DNA of 64,000 bases from Tritrichomonas musculus (Eukaryota; Parabasalia; Tritrichomonadida; Tritrichomonadidae): contig JAPFFF010000013.1 of the NCBI GenBank assembly GCA_039105265.1, positions 1,860,001 through 1,924,000 on the forward strand, in the 5' to 3' direction. Shown here one piece after another: positions 1 through 12,200 of the stretch (position 1 is its first letter; each line of letters starts with the position of its first letter). A model generated the notes under the pieces. The model was not told the origin of the DNA, did not search any database, and saw only the letters and a program-made list of their open reading frames with translations. The position numbers and the translations under genes are program-made.

Positions 1-576
1 TGTTTTTTCAATATTTCTTACTATTAATACAAATTAATATTTTATATTATTATATATATAATAATTTTTGTAAAAAAACTGTGATATAATAGTTTTTTAC
101 AGAGATAAAATTAGTTTACTTTTTTTACTCAAGTTGTTCAATTTAAAACCAATTTCAAAATTTATAATGTCATTAAATAGATATTTTAATAAAGATAATA
201 ATATTATAAATAAAAATCTAATTTATCAAATATTGGTAGAGAAAAAGTGGTAGGTGAAGTGAGCGCCCACACCATTATATTATAATATTTTTTAAAAATC
301 GTGCCATCTGTATTATAATCAGATTGATAACAAATTTTTCAAACAATTGAAAATCTTTAACAATATTTCATTTTTTCTAGAAAAATCAGTATAATAATAA
401 GCATATATTAATCCTATTATATTTTTAAAAATCGTGCCATCTGTATTCAATTTAAAAATTTTGAAAAAAACTTTTTGAAATCATGTGAAATAAAAATATA
501 ACCGCCAAGTTCATTTCAATAGGTGAAAAAAATTGAAAGGATTGGCTCACCTATTTCATTTCATATTTTATTAAAG
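1..576. other. AT-rich intergenic DNA with a 26-bp direct repeat
   Basis: No coding region is supported here. A 26-bp sequence containing AAAAATCGTGCCATCTGTAT occurs exactly at 289-314 and again at 422-447 (133 bp apart), each preceded by an ATTATATT-like run. Several TCATTTCA-like strings at about 553-563, just before the ATG at 577, resemble the trichomonad initiator (Inr, TCA followed by pyrimidine and A/T). That they act as a start site is inference. Confidence 0.5.
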
Positions 577-1636
577 ATGAGTTTAACAATATGTCAAACA
601 TCTGATTTAACAATGCTTCCTCCATATAATGAATCCGATTCTGTATCCATTGATGAGTTCTTTCTAAATAGATGGAATGATTTTCAAGATATTACAAAAA
701 TCGTTGCTTCATTTATATCCAAAAAACTTGAAAAAATTAAGCAAATAAATATGATTATTTCCGGAACAACAGGATCTGGAAAGAGCACTTTAATTAATAA
801 TCTTTTCCGCGGTAATTACTGTAGAACAGGAATTGGAAAGCCAATCACTTACAAAATTCGTCAGACAAAAATAAATAATATACCTCTGACAATTTATGAA
901 ACACCTGGATTTGAACTTGATGTGCACCAACAAGAACAATTGAAAAATGATATGTATAATCTAATTGAAGAAAAGGCCCAAATGAATGATATCAATGAAT
1001 CAATTCATTGCATTTTGTATTGCGTGAATTGTGAAACAGGACGTTTTCAATCTGAAGAGGAAAACTTTATTAGGAACTTTGTAGATAATCCACGAATAGG
1101 AAATATTCCAGTTATTTTGGTTCTCACACAATGCTATGATAATGATAAAAGAGATAAAATGATGGTAGAGCTAGATAATATGAATTTGAATGTAAAACAA
1201 ATTGTTCCTGTAGTTGCAAAAGCAAGAACATTTAATATAAGAGGTGTAAAAATAGATTGCCATCAATATGGTCTTGATATTCTAATCGAAGTTATTGAAA
1301 ATTGCTTACCAAATATATGGTGTTGAAATTCCAACTGGATTCATGGTTGATTTTCTTACCTCAACAATCGGATGTGGAACTGCAACTCTTTTAGGAAAAA
1401 GTGTTGTTGCCAGTCTTTTGAAGTTTCTTCCAGGAGTAGGAACAATAATTGGTGGTACTATTTCAGGTGGAATAGCTGCAGCTCTAACAACTGCTTTAGG
1501 CAAATTATATATACAAATAATTGAAAAAATATATAACGGAGAATATAATATCAAATCAATGGATCATGAAAAATTCAAACAAATTGTTTCAACGATGTAT
1601 AAAAAAAATTTGAAAAAAGAACCATGTCAATTTTGA
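577..1636 (+). pseudogene. small GTPase with DUF697-like hydrophobic tail, frameshifted
   Basis: The N-terminal part (ATG at 577; the frame is open further upstream only from a GTG) holds a P-loop GTPase domain: G1 SGTTGSGKSTLIN, G3-like YETPGFE, and TQCYD in the position of the NKxD base-recognition motif, which is degenerate. It stops at 1326. A second frame, open by about 1295-1310 and ending at 1636, supplies a glycine- and alanine-rich hydrophobic segment (LPGVGTIIGGTISGG...) of the kind that follows GTPase domains in DUF697/dynamin-like bacterial-type proteins. The pieces overlap in different frames, so the gene carries a frameshift near 1310-1325, or the read has an indel. No trichomonad-type intron (GTAYGT...ACACACAG) is visible at the junction. 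Substrate and location are unknown; a membrane-associated GTPase is the likeliest role. Confidence 0.6.
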
Positions 1637-2664
1637 TGCCATTTCGTGTTCTCCTCCACAATATAATTACAAATTTGATAATTTTTTGAATAAATTTTCG
1701 AATTACACATTGTGATATTTTTTAAATGGGTGTATATGATTATATTCGAGTAACTAAAAAACATAATCTTTTTTTTTAACAAAACTTTCAAAAAGGTAAT
1801 TACACTTTGATGTATATGATAATTTCCATGCATATTAAATTATAATTACAGTAAGGTTGTAACATTCAAAAACGTCTCAAAAGAGGAAAATCTACTTTTT
1901 CATAGAAAACGATTAAAATGAATTTAAAAAAAAGTCAAAATAACGAATTTAATTCAAATTTGGATTTTCCATTTATAGTGTTTTATAAGTGGAAAATCGA
2001 CTTTTATAATGATAGGAGTTTTTCCATAAATTTTTCAGATGATTGATTATCCATTAAATTCGTTTCAATTTCGATTTGATATGCTATAGGTATGAATGCT
2101 ATCTTTAAAACAGCGTGTAGATTTGTTTCTTTAAGGAATTTTTTTCATTTTCAAGATATCTAATTAATTTGTTATTCATATTTTTATGGACAAATTTTTT
2201 AGCGAAAAGAAAAAGACAAAACTTAACTACGGTTTTTTGTATATTTTTTGCTTATTATCAACAGTATTGCTAAAATGTTTAGCAAATTCATTTTTCCGAT
2301 TTCAGATGTCGAATTTTCGCAATTGGAATTCAAATGATAGTTACTTTCATATATATCATTAACACATAAGTACTGTCACTGTTTTTATTATTACAAATTA
2401 TTTTTTATAAAAGTATTAACAATAATTTGTATATCCATAAATGCAATTTTTGCTATTTTATTGATTATTTTTATGATACATGTTTTTTATATATATGTTA
2501 TGACTTTCCATTAAAGAATAATTTTTTTTTTATAATTCAGATATTTGATCCATAATTTTCAAAATCGATTTTTTTAATTAAATAAATAATTATAAAATAT
2601 TAATAAAGAATATATTTTAATGGAATTCATTAAAATTCGCATTTATCAATTGAGCACGAATTCA
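1637..2664. other. AT-rich intergenic region, nothing recognised
   Basis: About 1 kb of AT-rich DNA without a credible ORF. It separates the GTPase from the transposase and probably includes the unrecognised left flank of the pogo-like transposon. I see no RNA gene. Confidence 0.4.
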
Positions 2665-2713
2665 GCGCCATTTTTCACAAACAAATTCCGCGCCTTTTTT
2701 CACAAACAAATTC
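2665..2713. repeat. two tandem 24-bp repeats upstream of the pogo-like transposase
   Basis: GCGCCATTTTTCACAAACAA plus ATTC occurs at 2665-2688 and, with one mismatch, at 2690-2713 (period 25). The pair lies about 90 bp before the transposase ATG. Repeats in this position can be transposase binding sites inside a transposon end, but no matching inverted copy was found downstream, so that role is only a suggestion. Confidence 0.5.
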
Positions 2714-2803
2714 GATTGTTTTTTATTTTCATAAAGACCCCGCCAACTATTTCAATGAAGTTTCATGATTCTGTTTTTTTTTAATTGACTTCACTTCTTG
2801 AAA

Positions 2804-4111
2804 ATGCATAAAGCAGTGAGGTCCAAAGCTCTAATCATGGAAAGAGTTGCTGAAATAGATGGAATATGTAATAATAATTGGGATTCGATTATTCCAGATG
2901 ACTTAAGTTCAGATTTTTATGCATCATTTCCCTCTCAGCTCAACTATTTGAAAAGTTTACATGTTCTCAAAATCTGTGATTTGTGTTATATATTACGAAT
3001 CTCAACCAAAACTTACTATAAGATCTTGCCAATTATAGAGAAAGGAGGTGAAGACATTGAATCGCCAATGGGACGCCCGCCAATTGTTTCAGAAATTGAA
3101 GAGAATGCATTATTGAAACAACTAGAACTTCAGCAATTACAAGGCGATTGCTTAAGCCCTAGACAGGCGAGGGAGTGGCTGGAAAACTATATTAAAGAAA
3201 AAGGAAGAAGTATTATACTGGACAGAAACTGGTGGTTTCGGTTTAAGACAAAAAATATTGAGCATTTTAGTGTTATGAAGATACACTCATTGGAGTTTAA
3301 GAGAGCAGATGTGTCCAGAAATGATATAAATAATCATTTCGATAAACTTGGTGAAGCATTTAAAACACTACGTGCTCCATCACTTACAATTAATATGGAT
3401 GAATCAGGTTTCATCAAAAGGCCAAATAAAAACTCAACGAAAAACTGTATTTGTATGAAAAAGTGTTGTGTACCACCAACTTTCCGTGATGAAGTTGATG
3501 GTAATCACGTATCTATAGTTGCTTCTGTAACTTTGAGCGGAAAATCTCTACAGCCATTACTTTTGTCAACAACAGAAAAACCACCAAAGGAAGTTACAGA
3601 ATCAGTACTACATAATGACTTCCTTTGGATGAAAACCAAAAAAGGATATTTAAATGAAGAAGCAATGATATTCTGGGTCAATAAAGTACTGCTTCCTTAC
3701 ATTAACCACACACAACAGTACTTTACTGGTCAAGAAATTCGACCTTTACTCATATTTGATGGATTAAAGGCACATCTAACTGACCAAGTTAAATCGATAT
3801 TTGAACAAAATAATATCGATATATTAACTCTTCCTCCGCATTCTTCTCATCTTCTGCAGTGCCTCGATTTGTGTTTCTTTGGCGTTATGAAGAGAAGTTT
3901 CAGACTTTCACGATCATACCTTTTTACAAAAGATCAGAAACGCGCACAGAAAATTGAAAGAGTAATGAAAGCTTTTCATGCAGCAAGCTTTCCACCAATA
4001 ATTATTGCTGGATGGAAAGCAAGTGGCATTGATATGACATTTAAAGATGGAAATATTATATCAATTGCTTTGAATAGAAGCCGAGTTTTGTCAAAAATAT
4101 TGAATGAATAA
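2804..4111 (+). CDS. pogo/Tigger-like DDE transposase (Tc1/mariner superfamily)
   Basis: A 435-residue DNA transposase that would cut and join transposon ends in the nucleus. The first ATG is at 2804; the open frame begins slightly earlier at a TTG. The N-terminal third (residues about 40-170) has helix-turn-helix/CENP-B-like character, with SPMGRPPIVSEIEENALL and NWWFRFK resembling pogo/Tigger DNA-binding domains. The catalytic core has three acidic residues in pogo-type contexts: NMDESGF, LIFDGLKAHLTD and HSSHLLQCLDLCFFG (a DDD triad of the DDE_1 family). The reading frame is intact, so the protein could be active. I did not find convincing terminal inverted repeats or the TA duplication, so element borders are unknown. 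Family assignment is strong, activity unproven. Confidence 0.85.
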   Translation: MHKAVRSKALIMERVAEIDGICNNNWDSIIPDDLSSDFYASFPSQLNYLKSLHVLKICDLCYILRISTKTYYKILPIIEKGGEDIESPMGRPPIVSEIEENALLKQLELQQLQGDCLSPRQAREWLENYIKEKGRSIILDRNWWFRFKTKNIEHFSVMKIHSLEFKRADVSRNDINNHFDKLGEAFKTLRAPSLTINMDESGFIKRPNKNSTKNCICMKKCCVPPTFRDEVDGNHVSIVASVTLSGKSLQPLLLSTTEKPPKEVTESVLHNDFLWMKTKKGYLNEEAMIFWVNKVLLPYINHTQQYFTGQEIRPLLIFDGLKAHLTDQVKSIFEQNNIDILTLPPHSSHLLQCLDLCFFGVMKRSFRLSRSYLFTKDQKRAQKIERVMKAFHAASFPPIIIAGWKASGIDMTFKDGNIISIALNRSRVLSKILNE

Positions 4112-5118
4112 CTTTTTCACTAAACTATTCTGAATTTTTAATCAATTTTTTATGAAGTGATTGAAAACATTTCAAACAATCATATCATTAACTTCCAACA
4201 ACTAAAATCATTGAAAATTTTATTGTGAAATTGATTTATGAATGTGTGCAAAAATAATGAAAAAACAAACTCATTATTCCTTTATATTTAAAATTAGTAT
4301 AAATCATCGATAAAAGTCTATTCTTTTATATATAAACGTTTTTTCAAAAAATATTAATATTATCATTAGATCAGGAAAAAAAAAAAAAAATAAAAATAAA
4401 AAATAGTGTCTAATGAATTCAAATTAATCATGAAATTACTAAAATTACTTTAAATATCTCAATTGTCATAATTTTGTTCACTCCAATTTCTCAATTGCTA
4501 ATTCCACATTTAACGAAATAGAAAAACCAAGCTCAAATTTGTAATAAAATGTTAAAACATTTAAAATGAAACATATTTAAAAAGATGAAATAAGATATCA
4601 GAAATTTCATACATAATATTAACAAATAGAAATTTTAAAAATTATAATATATTCATGTAAAAGCAATCAGAAATAAAAAAAGTTTATAAAACAGCATGAA
4701 TAGCGATAAAAAATATAAAAAATGTAAATTGAAATTTTGCAAGCTTGCAAAAGCAAATGAGAGAATTTTTGAGTCAAAGATATATTTTTCATTTATAATT
4801 GACATGACAATATAAACTTGAAAACCTTGATCTACTGATTATCTACATAACAAAATAAAAAAAAGACAAGATGCTTTGAGAGTCGTAAATATCGAATTTT
4901 TAAGTTTTTTACCAATGTATTTATCTGCTTTATCGGAGATTCTTTGTAGAAATATCGAATTTTTAAGTTTTTTACCAATGTATTTATCTTATTTTTGAAG
5001 ATAAATTTTTTTCTCAAAAAGTCGATTTTCCTATTTTGAAACGTTTTCCAATTTTGAAACCTTACTGTAATTACTTTATATTTAGCAAATTTTATCAAAT
5101 AAATTTTAAAATTCTATC
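4112..5118. other. AT-rich intergenic DNA with a 40-bp direct repeat
   Basis: No supported gene. A 40-bp sequence beginning AAATATCGAATTTTTAAGTT is present at 4887-4926 and 4950-4989 (period 63). The short ORFs crossing it are products of the repeat. An A-rich run lies around 4377-4390. Confidence 0.5.
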
Positions 5119-6089
5119 TAGGGATGGGAAACGGGCGCCCGAAACTTGCCCGGGCAATGTCAGATTAGTCATATCACCGGGCAAGAATGGGGACAAACGT
5201 CTTTTTTACATTGCCCGTTTTTGCTCGTTCTTGCCCATTTGATTGTTAAATTGATTGCCCGTTCATCATTTTCTTTCCTGCCCGTAAATTTTATGAAATA
5301 GTAAAAGCTGCTTGTTCGATTTTCGTCGAATCTTTTTTTTTTTTTTTTTTTTTTTTTCTATTTCCAATTTCTCCACCTATATTCCATGTTGAAAATATTT
5401 ATTCATATCATTATGATTGCAATTTATTTTTCATTATTTATAAACAATAAGAAAATGATTTTTTTATAAACTTGTTTAAATGAAAATATTATCACTTTTT
5501 TTTACTCTTTTTTTGGCTTATATAAAAAATTTTGATTTTTTGTTATTCTTAAAAAGCATAATTTTTTATTCCCACAAGTATTTCATTAACTGTATAGTTA
5601 TTTTCAATATCTCAAAATTTAATTTGTTCGAAAAAGTTTTATTTATGAACTTATAGTTAGAATAGCATATATATTATTATACTGTTGTGTTAAACTTGCT
5701 TTTTTATGTTAATGACATAATATCTAAATGAAATTTTTGTGTGATCAGATAAGTAAATACGATTTTTTTAATTTAATTATAATTAAAATATAAAATACAA
5801 TATATTCTTGCATTTTTTTAAACAAAAATCATTCATAAAATTTATTTTGTCAATGCTTTTTTCTAAAAAAAAAAGTTCGGAAAAAATTCGAACCAAATTC
5901 TTTTTTATGAAAATGGGCAGCCCCGGGCAATTGCCCAAAAAAGTGGAAACGGGCACTGCTTCGCCCGAAAAAACGTAAATAACTGTTTTGCCCGGGCAGC
6001 CCATTTTGCCCGTAAATTTGCCCGGGCATGCCCGGGCAAGACGTTTATTTCGGGCCCATTGCCCGCCCGGTGCCCGTTTCCCATCCCTA
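5119..6089. mobile_element. non-autonomous hAT-like element with GCCCG-rich ends
   Basis: The ends are inverted copies: the left begins TAGGGATGGGAAACGGGC at 5119 and the right is its exact reverse complement, ending at 6089. TAGGGATG is very like the Ac/Tam3-type hAT terminus. Inside each end are dense copies of TTGCCCGGGCAA and CGGGCAA-type motifs (about 5135-5285 and 5915-6075), like subterminal transposase-binding arrays. The middle is AT-rich with a T run (about 5331-5357) and no transposase ORF, so the 971-bp element would need a transposase in trans. The expected 8-bp target duplication is not evident (attctatc left, gtatcaaa right), so the copy is old or the border is off by a few bases. 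Confidence 0.7.
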
Positions 6090-6121
6090 GTATCAAAACA
6101 AAAAAATAATAACTCCTCATA

Positions 6122-7400
6122 TAGGGTGGCCATTAAGTAACCGCAATTTTTATGAATATTGAATAAAATATAAATATGAATATATAATATTAATGTTTAT
6201 TAAATATAATTACCTTTATATGAAATGCATGCTTTAAGTCTTCTTATCCATTCGGAAAATAATGATTTAAAAAAATCTTCACTTTTTGAGACAAAAAAAT
6301 TTTTAATAGCTTCTAACAGCTCATCTTCGTCTTCAAAATCATTTCCTTTGAATGATTCTTTCATAGTGCCGAACAATCCAAAATCGCATATAGCCAAATC
6401 AGGCGAATATGCAGGATGGTCCCAAATATTAACTTTTGAGTTTTCAATGTGTGCTTTAACTTTTCCTGCAGTATGACTGGGAGCATTATCGTAATGCAGA
6501 CAAAGCTTGTGCTTCCATCTTCTCGATTTCTTCATTAATTCGGAATTTTCAATTGCCAATATAATATTATTTATAAAATAATCCGCAGATATTTTCGTAT
6601 CCATCGGTTTGAGGTTAATTAATTGAACTCCTTTTCCATTAATAAAAATGGTAAACATTGACTTTTTTTCAAATTGAGTGTTTTTGTGATAAGCTGGAAT
6701 GTCTTCTCCTTTCATTATCCAAATTTCCTTTGTTGGATAATGAAATACAAACCATGATTCATCACCTGTTAAAACGAATTCATATCCTGTTGATTCTTCA
6801 TATTCCAAATTTCGTAATAAAACTTTCGCTAATTTTTTTCTATTTTTCATTTGTTCTTTTGTTAATAAATGCGGATGAACTCTAAGATGCACGAATTTCA
6901 AACCAATCAAATTAGTCATATGATCCAATACTGTCGTATGTGAAACATGAACCTTGTGAGCAATGTCTCTAGATGATGCATATTTATTTTCATCATGAGC
7001 TTTTTAAATTGCGACCGTTAATGGTTCATCCACTGGTCTTCCAGGTTTGGGCAGATCACTTAAATCTTCTCGGCCACACTTAATTTCACGGATCCAAAAA
7101 TATATTTGGGTTTCTGATAGACATTCATCTCCATATGTTTTTTGTAATTCCACGATGATATCTTTAGGTTTCATCTGTTTTCGGAGGCAAAATTTTATCG
7201 CATACCTTTGTTCCATTTAATTTTAACGTATTTTTTTAACGTACAATATTTTGATATACCTTTTTTTAATCAACATAAACAAGTTTGATAAAAAAAATAT
7301 ATGTAAATATAAATACTTTTAAAAACCTATTTAATAATAATTTTATTAAACCAGCAGCATTAATACACATCAAAATTGCGGTTACTTATCGACCACCCCA
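6122..7400 (-). mobile_element. mariner element, 1279 bp, near-complete
   Basis: Left and right ends are about 33-bp imperfect inverted repeats sharing AAGTAACCGCAATTTT and a GGGTGG terminus, with roughly five mismatches. The element is flanked by TA at 6120-6121 and 7401-7402, the TA duplication expected of the Tc1/mariner superfamily. Its length of about 1.28 kb is typical for mariner. It encodes one transposase on the minus strand. The insertion lies about 30 bp from the right end of the hAT-like element. Confidence 0.88.
6200..7216 (-). pseudogene. mariner transposase with one in-frame stop
   Basis: The frame from ATG 7216 to the stop at 6200 is continuous except for one TAA at 7004-7006 (about codon 71). 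The N-terminal part is a mariner HTH domain (EQRYAIKFCLRKQ..., ending DLPKPGRPVDEP). The catalytic part shows the mariner D,D34D signature: TGDESW, HYDNAPSHTA and HPAYSPDLAICDFGLF. Total length of about 338 codons matches full-length mariner transposase. With a single stop and intact catalytic residues this is a very young inactivation, a polymorphism or a sequencing error. Without readthrough the copy cannot make full-length protein. Confidence 0.9.
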
Positions 7401-7600
7401 TATTTTCTCATATTTTTTTGAAAATTGGTAAATCAATTATTCATAGGTATTATGCTCCAAAATTTTGTAATCAAATATGTCTCTAGGCAAATAATAACTT
7501 TATTATTTTTGAAGTAAAAATATTCCATATTCATCAACTTTTCTCAGAAAAAAAATTGAATTAAAAAGAGTGTAATTACCTTTACTTTCAAATAATTCAT

Positions 7601-7605
<5 letters not shown>

Positions 7606-7656
<51 letters not shown>
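7606..7656. repeat. 51-base A homopolymer
   Basis: An uninterrupted run of A on the plus strand just right of the mariner copy, adjoining the remnant gene at 7670-8759. Its exact length should be regarded as uncertain. Confidence 0.9.
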
Positions 7657-7658
<2 letters not shown>

Positions 7659-7669
7659 TTGAATTTTCC

Positions 7670-8759
7670 AAAATGGACAGTCTGACGGTATTCATCCCAT
7701 TCACCAACCACGATATTTTCAGAGTATCTTTTAATGTGCCGATAGAAACCGTTTCCTTCTCTTTCGTTTGATTTGGATGATTCTTGTCGTTGTTCTTTCA
7801 TGTTAAAGTAGAAGCACTCCTTGATTCTGTTCCAGAGTGGGACTGTCATTTCATTTGGATTGAATTTGTCAATGAATTTTTTTTATTTGTCTTCACTCAA
7901 AAAGTCAAAATTGACCTCTTAATAGAAACAAATGTCACTCAAACAGTCATCCTTTGAAAATTGGCACTTTTCTTCTTCATCATTTTTGTTCGTGAATTTG
8001 TCAATCGGGTCTAGGAGCCAGTCTTTCATTCCAATCGTCTGCTTGGGGTTCTCTCAAGGTCAATTATTGATATATATTCAAATTTAATTTTGATGCAATG
8101 CCTTTAATAGTTTTACTCTGATTCTACATTTCTGATGAATCTGAATTCATTTCAAGAAATGAATCAAAATCGAGCTTTTCGCTGGTTTTCTTCTCAAAAT
8201 TTACTTCTTCATCATTAAAAAGTTCCTCAAGTTTCTTGAACATTTCTTTGTTTTTAAAAAAGAATTGAGATTATTTACAGCTGAAAACATCGTTATTGGC
8301 CGATATCAATTGAGCAATCTTTACAGATAGATTCAAAAAGAGAAAATACTTCTTCACCCATTTTAGATAAAAGGTTTTTTCAACTGGTTGGTAGAATTCT
8401 TGCTAGAAAAATGAATGGAATTAATTGTTGGATCTGGTTGATGAACTTGAAAAACATATGGACAATAAATCCGTGCATATTATTTTGTAACTTTTCAGTT
8501 TTCCTGCATCACACTTTTTCAATCTGAATCCAAGAAGAACCGCTCTTCCTTCTGTGAATTCAATTTGAAACCATGAATGTTCTTTAAGATCAGTGCAAAT
8601 GCTATTTTGATTATCAATTATATTTAATATGTTGAAGTCATAATCCGATGCAGACATGATTACTGGGCATTTGTGTTGATCATGATCTTTAATCTCATAA
8701 GCAAAATTCACACGAGCCACATGTTTGGCCCGTAAATTGTTCATGGGCCAAAAGTGCAA
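7670..8759 (-). pseudogene. decayed gene with discoidin (F5/8 type C)-like fragment
   Basis: A minus-strand fragment at 8421-8759 translates to a stretch with the pattern FNILNIIDNQNS...HSWFQIEF...AVLLGFRLKKCDAGKLKSYKI. This resembles the beta-sandwich discoidin-like domains that are abundant at the C-termini of trichomonad cytoplasmic proteins. A second minus-strand fragment (about 7670-7849, ...EREGNGFYRHIKRY...) sits further downstream, and the DNA between is full of stops. I read this as one degenerate gene copy broken by many mutations. The family call is tentative, the broken state is clear. Confidence 0.4.
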
Positions 8760-9267
8760 TTTGTCACTTTAATCAGAATAATGATATGAAATAAATTTCG
8801 TTATGAGATAAAGAAAAATTTCAAATTTCGTTATGAGCCATCACACATTTTGTCCCATTCTCGAATGCAATTTGCTTTAGCAAATATCAGATTCAATTTT
8901 AATAGTTTGAAACAATATTGAATCAATTTCAATAAATAAATTCAAATAGTGATTTCAAAATCTATTTGAGTTTCTTAAATGATTCTGATTGGTAGATTTT
9001 GTAATAGTAATTTTGAATCTGTAAAATCGATTTCTCATTTGAACAATAAATTAGCAATTTAATTGAGTACATTCTGATATAATATCTTTTATCCTGTTAT
9101 GTTTTTAAGTGAAATGAAATAAATAAACTAAAAAAAAGAATAAAATAACAATGTTAATTTTTTAAAAAATAACTTTAAAATCCATAATAAATTAGATAAT
9201 AAGAATATACAGGCTGATGAAGTATGTATATGTGAATGTGGTATAGGTATGTTTGTCCATATAAGGA
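8760..9267. other. RPB1 3' flank, AT-rich, no gene seen
   Basis: About 500 bp of AT-rich sequence between the RPB1 stop (9268, minus) and the remnant gene. I see no RNA gene and no ORF worth calling. Confidence 0.5.
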
Positions 9268-12200
9268 TTAATTAGTTGAATATGAAGGTGAAGTTGGTGA
9301 GTATGAAGGTGAAGTTGGTGAGTATGAAGGTGAAGTTGGTGAGTATGAAGGTGAAGTTGGTGAGTATGAAGGTGAAGTTGGTGAGTATGAAGGTGAAGTT
9401 GGTGAGTATGAAGGTGAAGTTGGTGAGTACGAAGGCGAAGTTGGTGAGTATGAAGGTGAAGTTGGTGAGTATGAAGGCGAAGTTGGTGAATATAAAGGTG
9501 AAGTTGGTGAGTATGAAGGCGAAGTTGGTGAATATGAAGGTGAAGTTGGTGAATATGAAGGTGAAGTTGGTGAATAAGATGGTGACACTGCATCATATAT
9601 TGGAGAAACTTGATTGAAAGGAGAAGATGGCTCCATAATATCGTTTGAGAATCTTGATGTTAGTGAAGGCGAAGTTGGACAATAAACGCTCTTTGAAGAA
9701 TAAAAAGGTGAAATTAAAAGAGATGTCAATGTAAAATTGAATGCATGATCTGGACTTGGTGAAGGATGTAAATATAATGGAGAAGCCAAATCATCAGCAT
9801 CCGGCGAATATCCAGCATTGGCTGGAATATATTCATTCGATGAAACTGGTGATTCCATCATTGGCGAAGGAGCAAACTCGTCATTGTCCAGGAAATAATT
9901 TGATGTGAATGCTGATTTAATCATAATTGGACCAGGTGAAACTTGTGTTATTGGGGACATAGGAGCAGCAAGTCCTTTTGTAATTTCTCCTGTAATTGCC
10001 ATATTTTGCTTTGGAAGCATTTCGTTATCAATACGGAAATCACAAAGACCTGTACCAACTTTTGTTGGTTTTCCAACAATAATACAAGAAGAAACATCTT
10101 TCATTTCATCAGTTTCACCAAATACAGCTGCATCAAACAAAATATCAACGGTTTTTTCAAATGAAGCACGATTGAAAACTCCAGTTTGGGATTGAGAAAG
10201 TCCGTATCTATTGAGTGGCCTTAATTCTCCATAATGACACATTGTGTCAGCAAGGAGTTGAAGATGATGATAATTAATATAAGTACCGCCAAAAACTCTA
10301 CAAAGTTCTTCAATGATCAATTGTCTTGCTGCTTCAATTCCAAGGACATTATTTGTTTCAATAATGTCATTTGTAAATGTCCTACGAAAATCAACAAGAG
10401 GGTGAATTAACACTTCACGAAGAGCAGAACCTTCGGTATAAAGAACCCATTCTTTGTGTTGGCATTCTTTTATATCTTTATAAGCATTTGTTTCAGGAAT
10501 AACATGATATTTATTTTGATCTTCCATTACAGCTCTACGGATACCACTAATTCCTTTTAATGTAAGGAAGTCATAAAGATGTCTTTCAAGAACTCGGAGT
10601 GTTTCACCATTGTTATCGTTGATGCTGGCTTCATTAATTCCTCTGATGCGAATAATTGGATCACCTGCACGGCCAGCATTTGTAATTGCATAAAATAAGT
10701 TTGCATATTGCTGATTGATTTTGTTAACAATATCTGTTGCTTCTAGATTTTTATCTAATAATGCATTTTCATCTAAAACAAACCGAAGAATCCATGGTGA
10801 TAATTTTGAAGAACTATTATTTTCTATCATTTGATATTGAGCCCAATCATCTTCAGGAATGATAGAATGCTCATCACTTGGATCATAGTAAATCTCAGAT
10901 TTCTTCACCAACTTTTTAAGAGAAGCATATTCAAGTTCAGATTGAATATCTTTTGCTCTATCTTTGTCTTGGCTCGATTCTTCTTCAAGGAAAATTGTTA
11001 CTTGTGGTGTTTTGATGTTTGATGTTAGGTTCATGATTTCATCCATGCGGTGCACGCCAAGTGTAACATTCTTAGCAGAAACGCCAGCATAATGAAATGT
11101 GTTCAATGTCATTTGTGTAGTTGGTTCTCCAATTGATTGACCTGCAATTGTGCCAACCATTTCACCTGGAGAAACAATTGATTGATAAAATCGTGTTTTA
11201 ATTTCTCCAAGAACCCAATCAAGAGCTTGAAGTGTGAGACGATGCTTAAATATAACAGGTTTTGATGCAAGATTTGCATAAATATGAATTTTTAGAAGTA
11301 ATGTTGCATTTTCTTGACTTTCTTGTGAAATTCTATCATCGCCTTTAACAACAACAAGTTGTTTAATCAGTTCATCAACTTTTTTGACAACATCTTCAGG
11401 ATTTAAGTTTGACTTATCAGAGTGAGGATTAATGTGATGGATCTGTTGAGATGACTCTATTAATCTTTGAATGTTAACAGGAAGATAACATTTATAAATT
11501 GGTTTTTTAAAGATTTCATTTCGAACAATGTTTCTGAACAATAATAAACGTTTTACTTCATTTTCTAATATTTTGTGAGCTGTATTTGATGTAATTATAT
11601 CATTAACAACATCCGGATCCATAATTCCTTGCCCAAAAGAAGGTTGTATTAAGTCAAATATGTATTCTTCTTTAAATTCTTCATCTCCAAGACCAGCAAA
11701 AGATAAATATTGAGACTCAAGTCCAACGGGATCAAGACCATCACCTCCATATAAAAATTGAATGATTTCATTTGATGAATTTCGAACAGTTCCATCATAT
11801 GTGACGCAATGACTTTCCATTGATTTACATAGACGTCGTTGAATATATCCAGTTTGAGAAGTTTTACACGCTGTATCAATAATACCTTCTCTTCCTGACA
11901 TTGCATGGAAAAAGAATTCTTGAGGTTTCAAACCATTTAAGAAACTGTTGTAACAAAAACCTCTCGATTCAAGACCAAAATCGTCTTTGGTATAATGAGG
12001 TAATGTTCTCTTTTTGAATCCATATCTGATTCTTTTACCTTCAATGTTTTGTTGGCCAACTGTGGCAATGATTTGAGAAATGTTAATATCATTTCCTTTT
12101 GATCCTGAAACAACCATTTGAACTAATGAATTCCAAAATCGTGATTGTTTTTTAACAATTGAGCCGCAATCATCAACAGCTTGATTAAGTTTTCCATTGA

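Noticed and set aside
1295-1330. Spliceosomal intron joining the two GTPase parts
   Set aside because: No GT...ACACACAG-type boundaries; the frames overlap, so a frameshift is simpler.
9192-9596. Repeated HTHQLHL frame in the CTD region
   Set aside because: Another shadow frame of the same 21-bp tandem array.
9276-9617. Open frame with repeated MKVKLVS units opposite the RPB1 CTD
   Set aside because: It is the antisense translation of the 21-bp CTD repeat; the heptad frame explains it.
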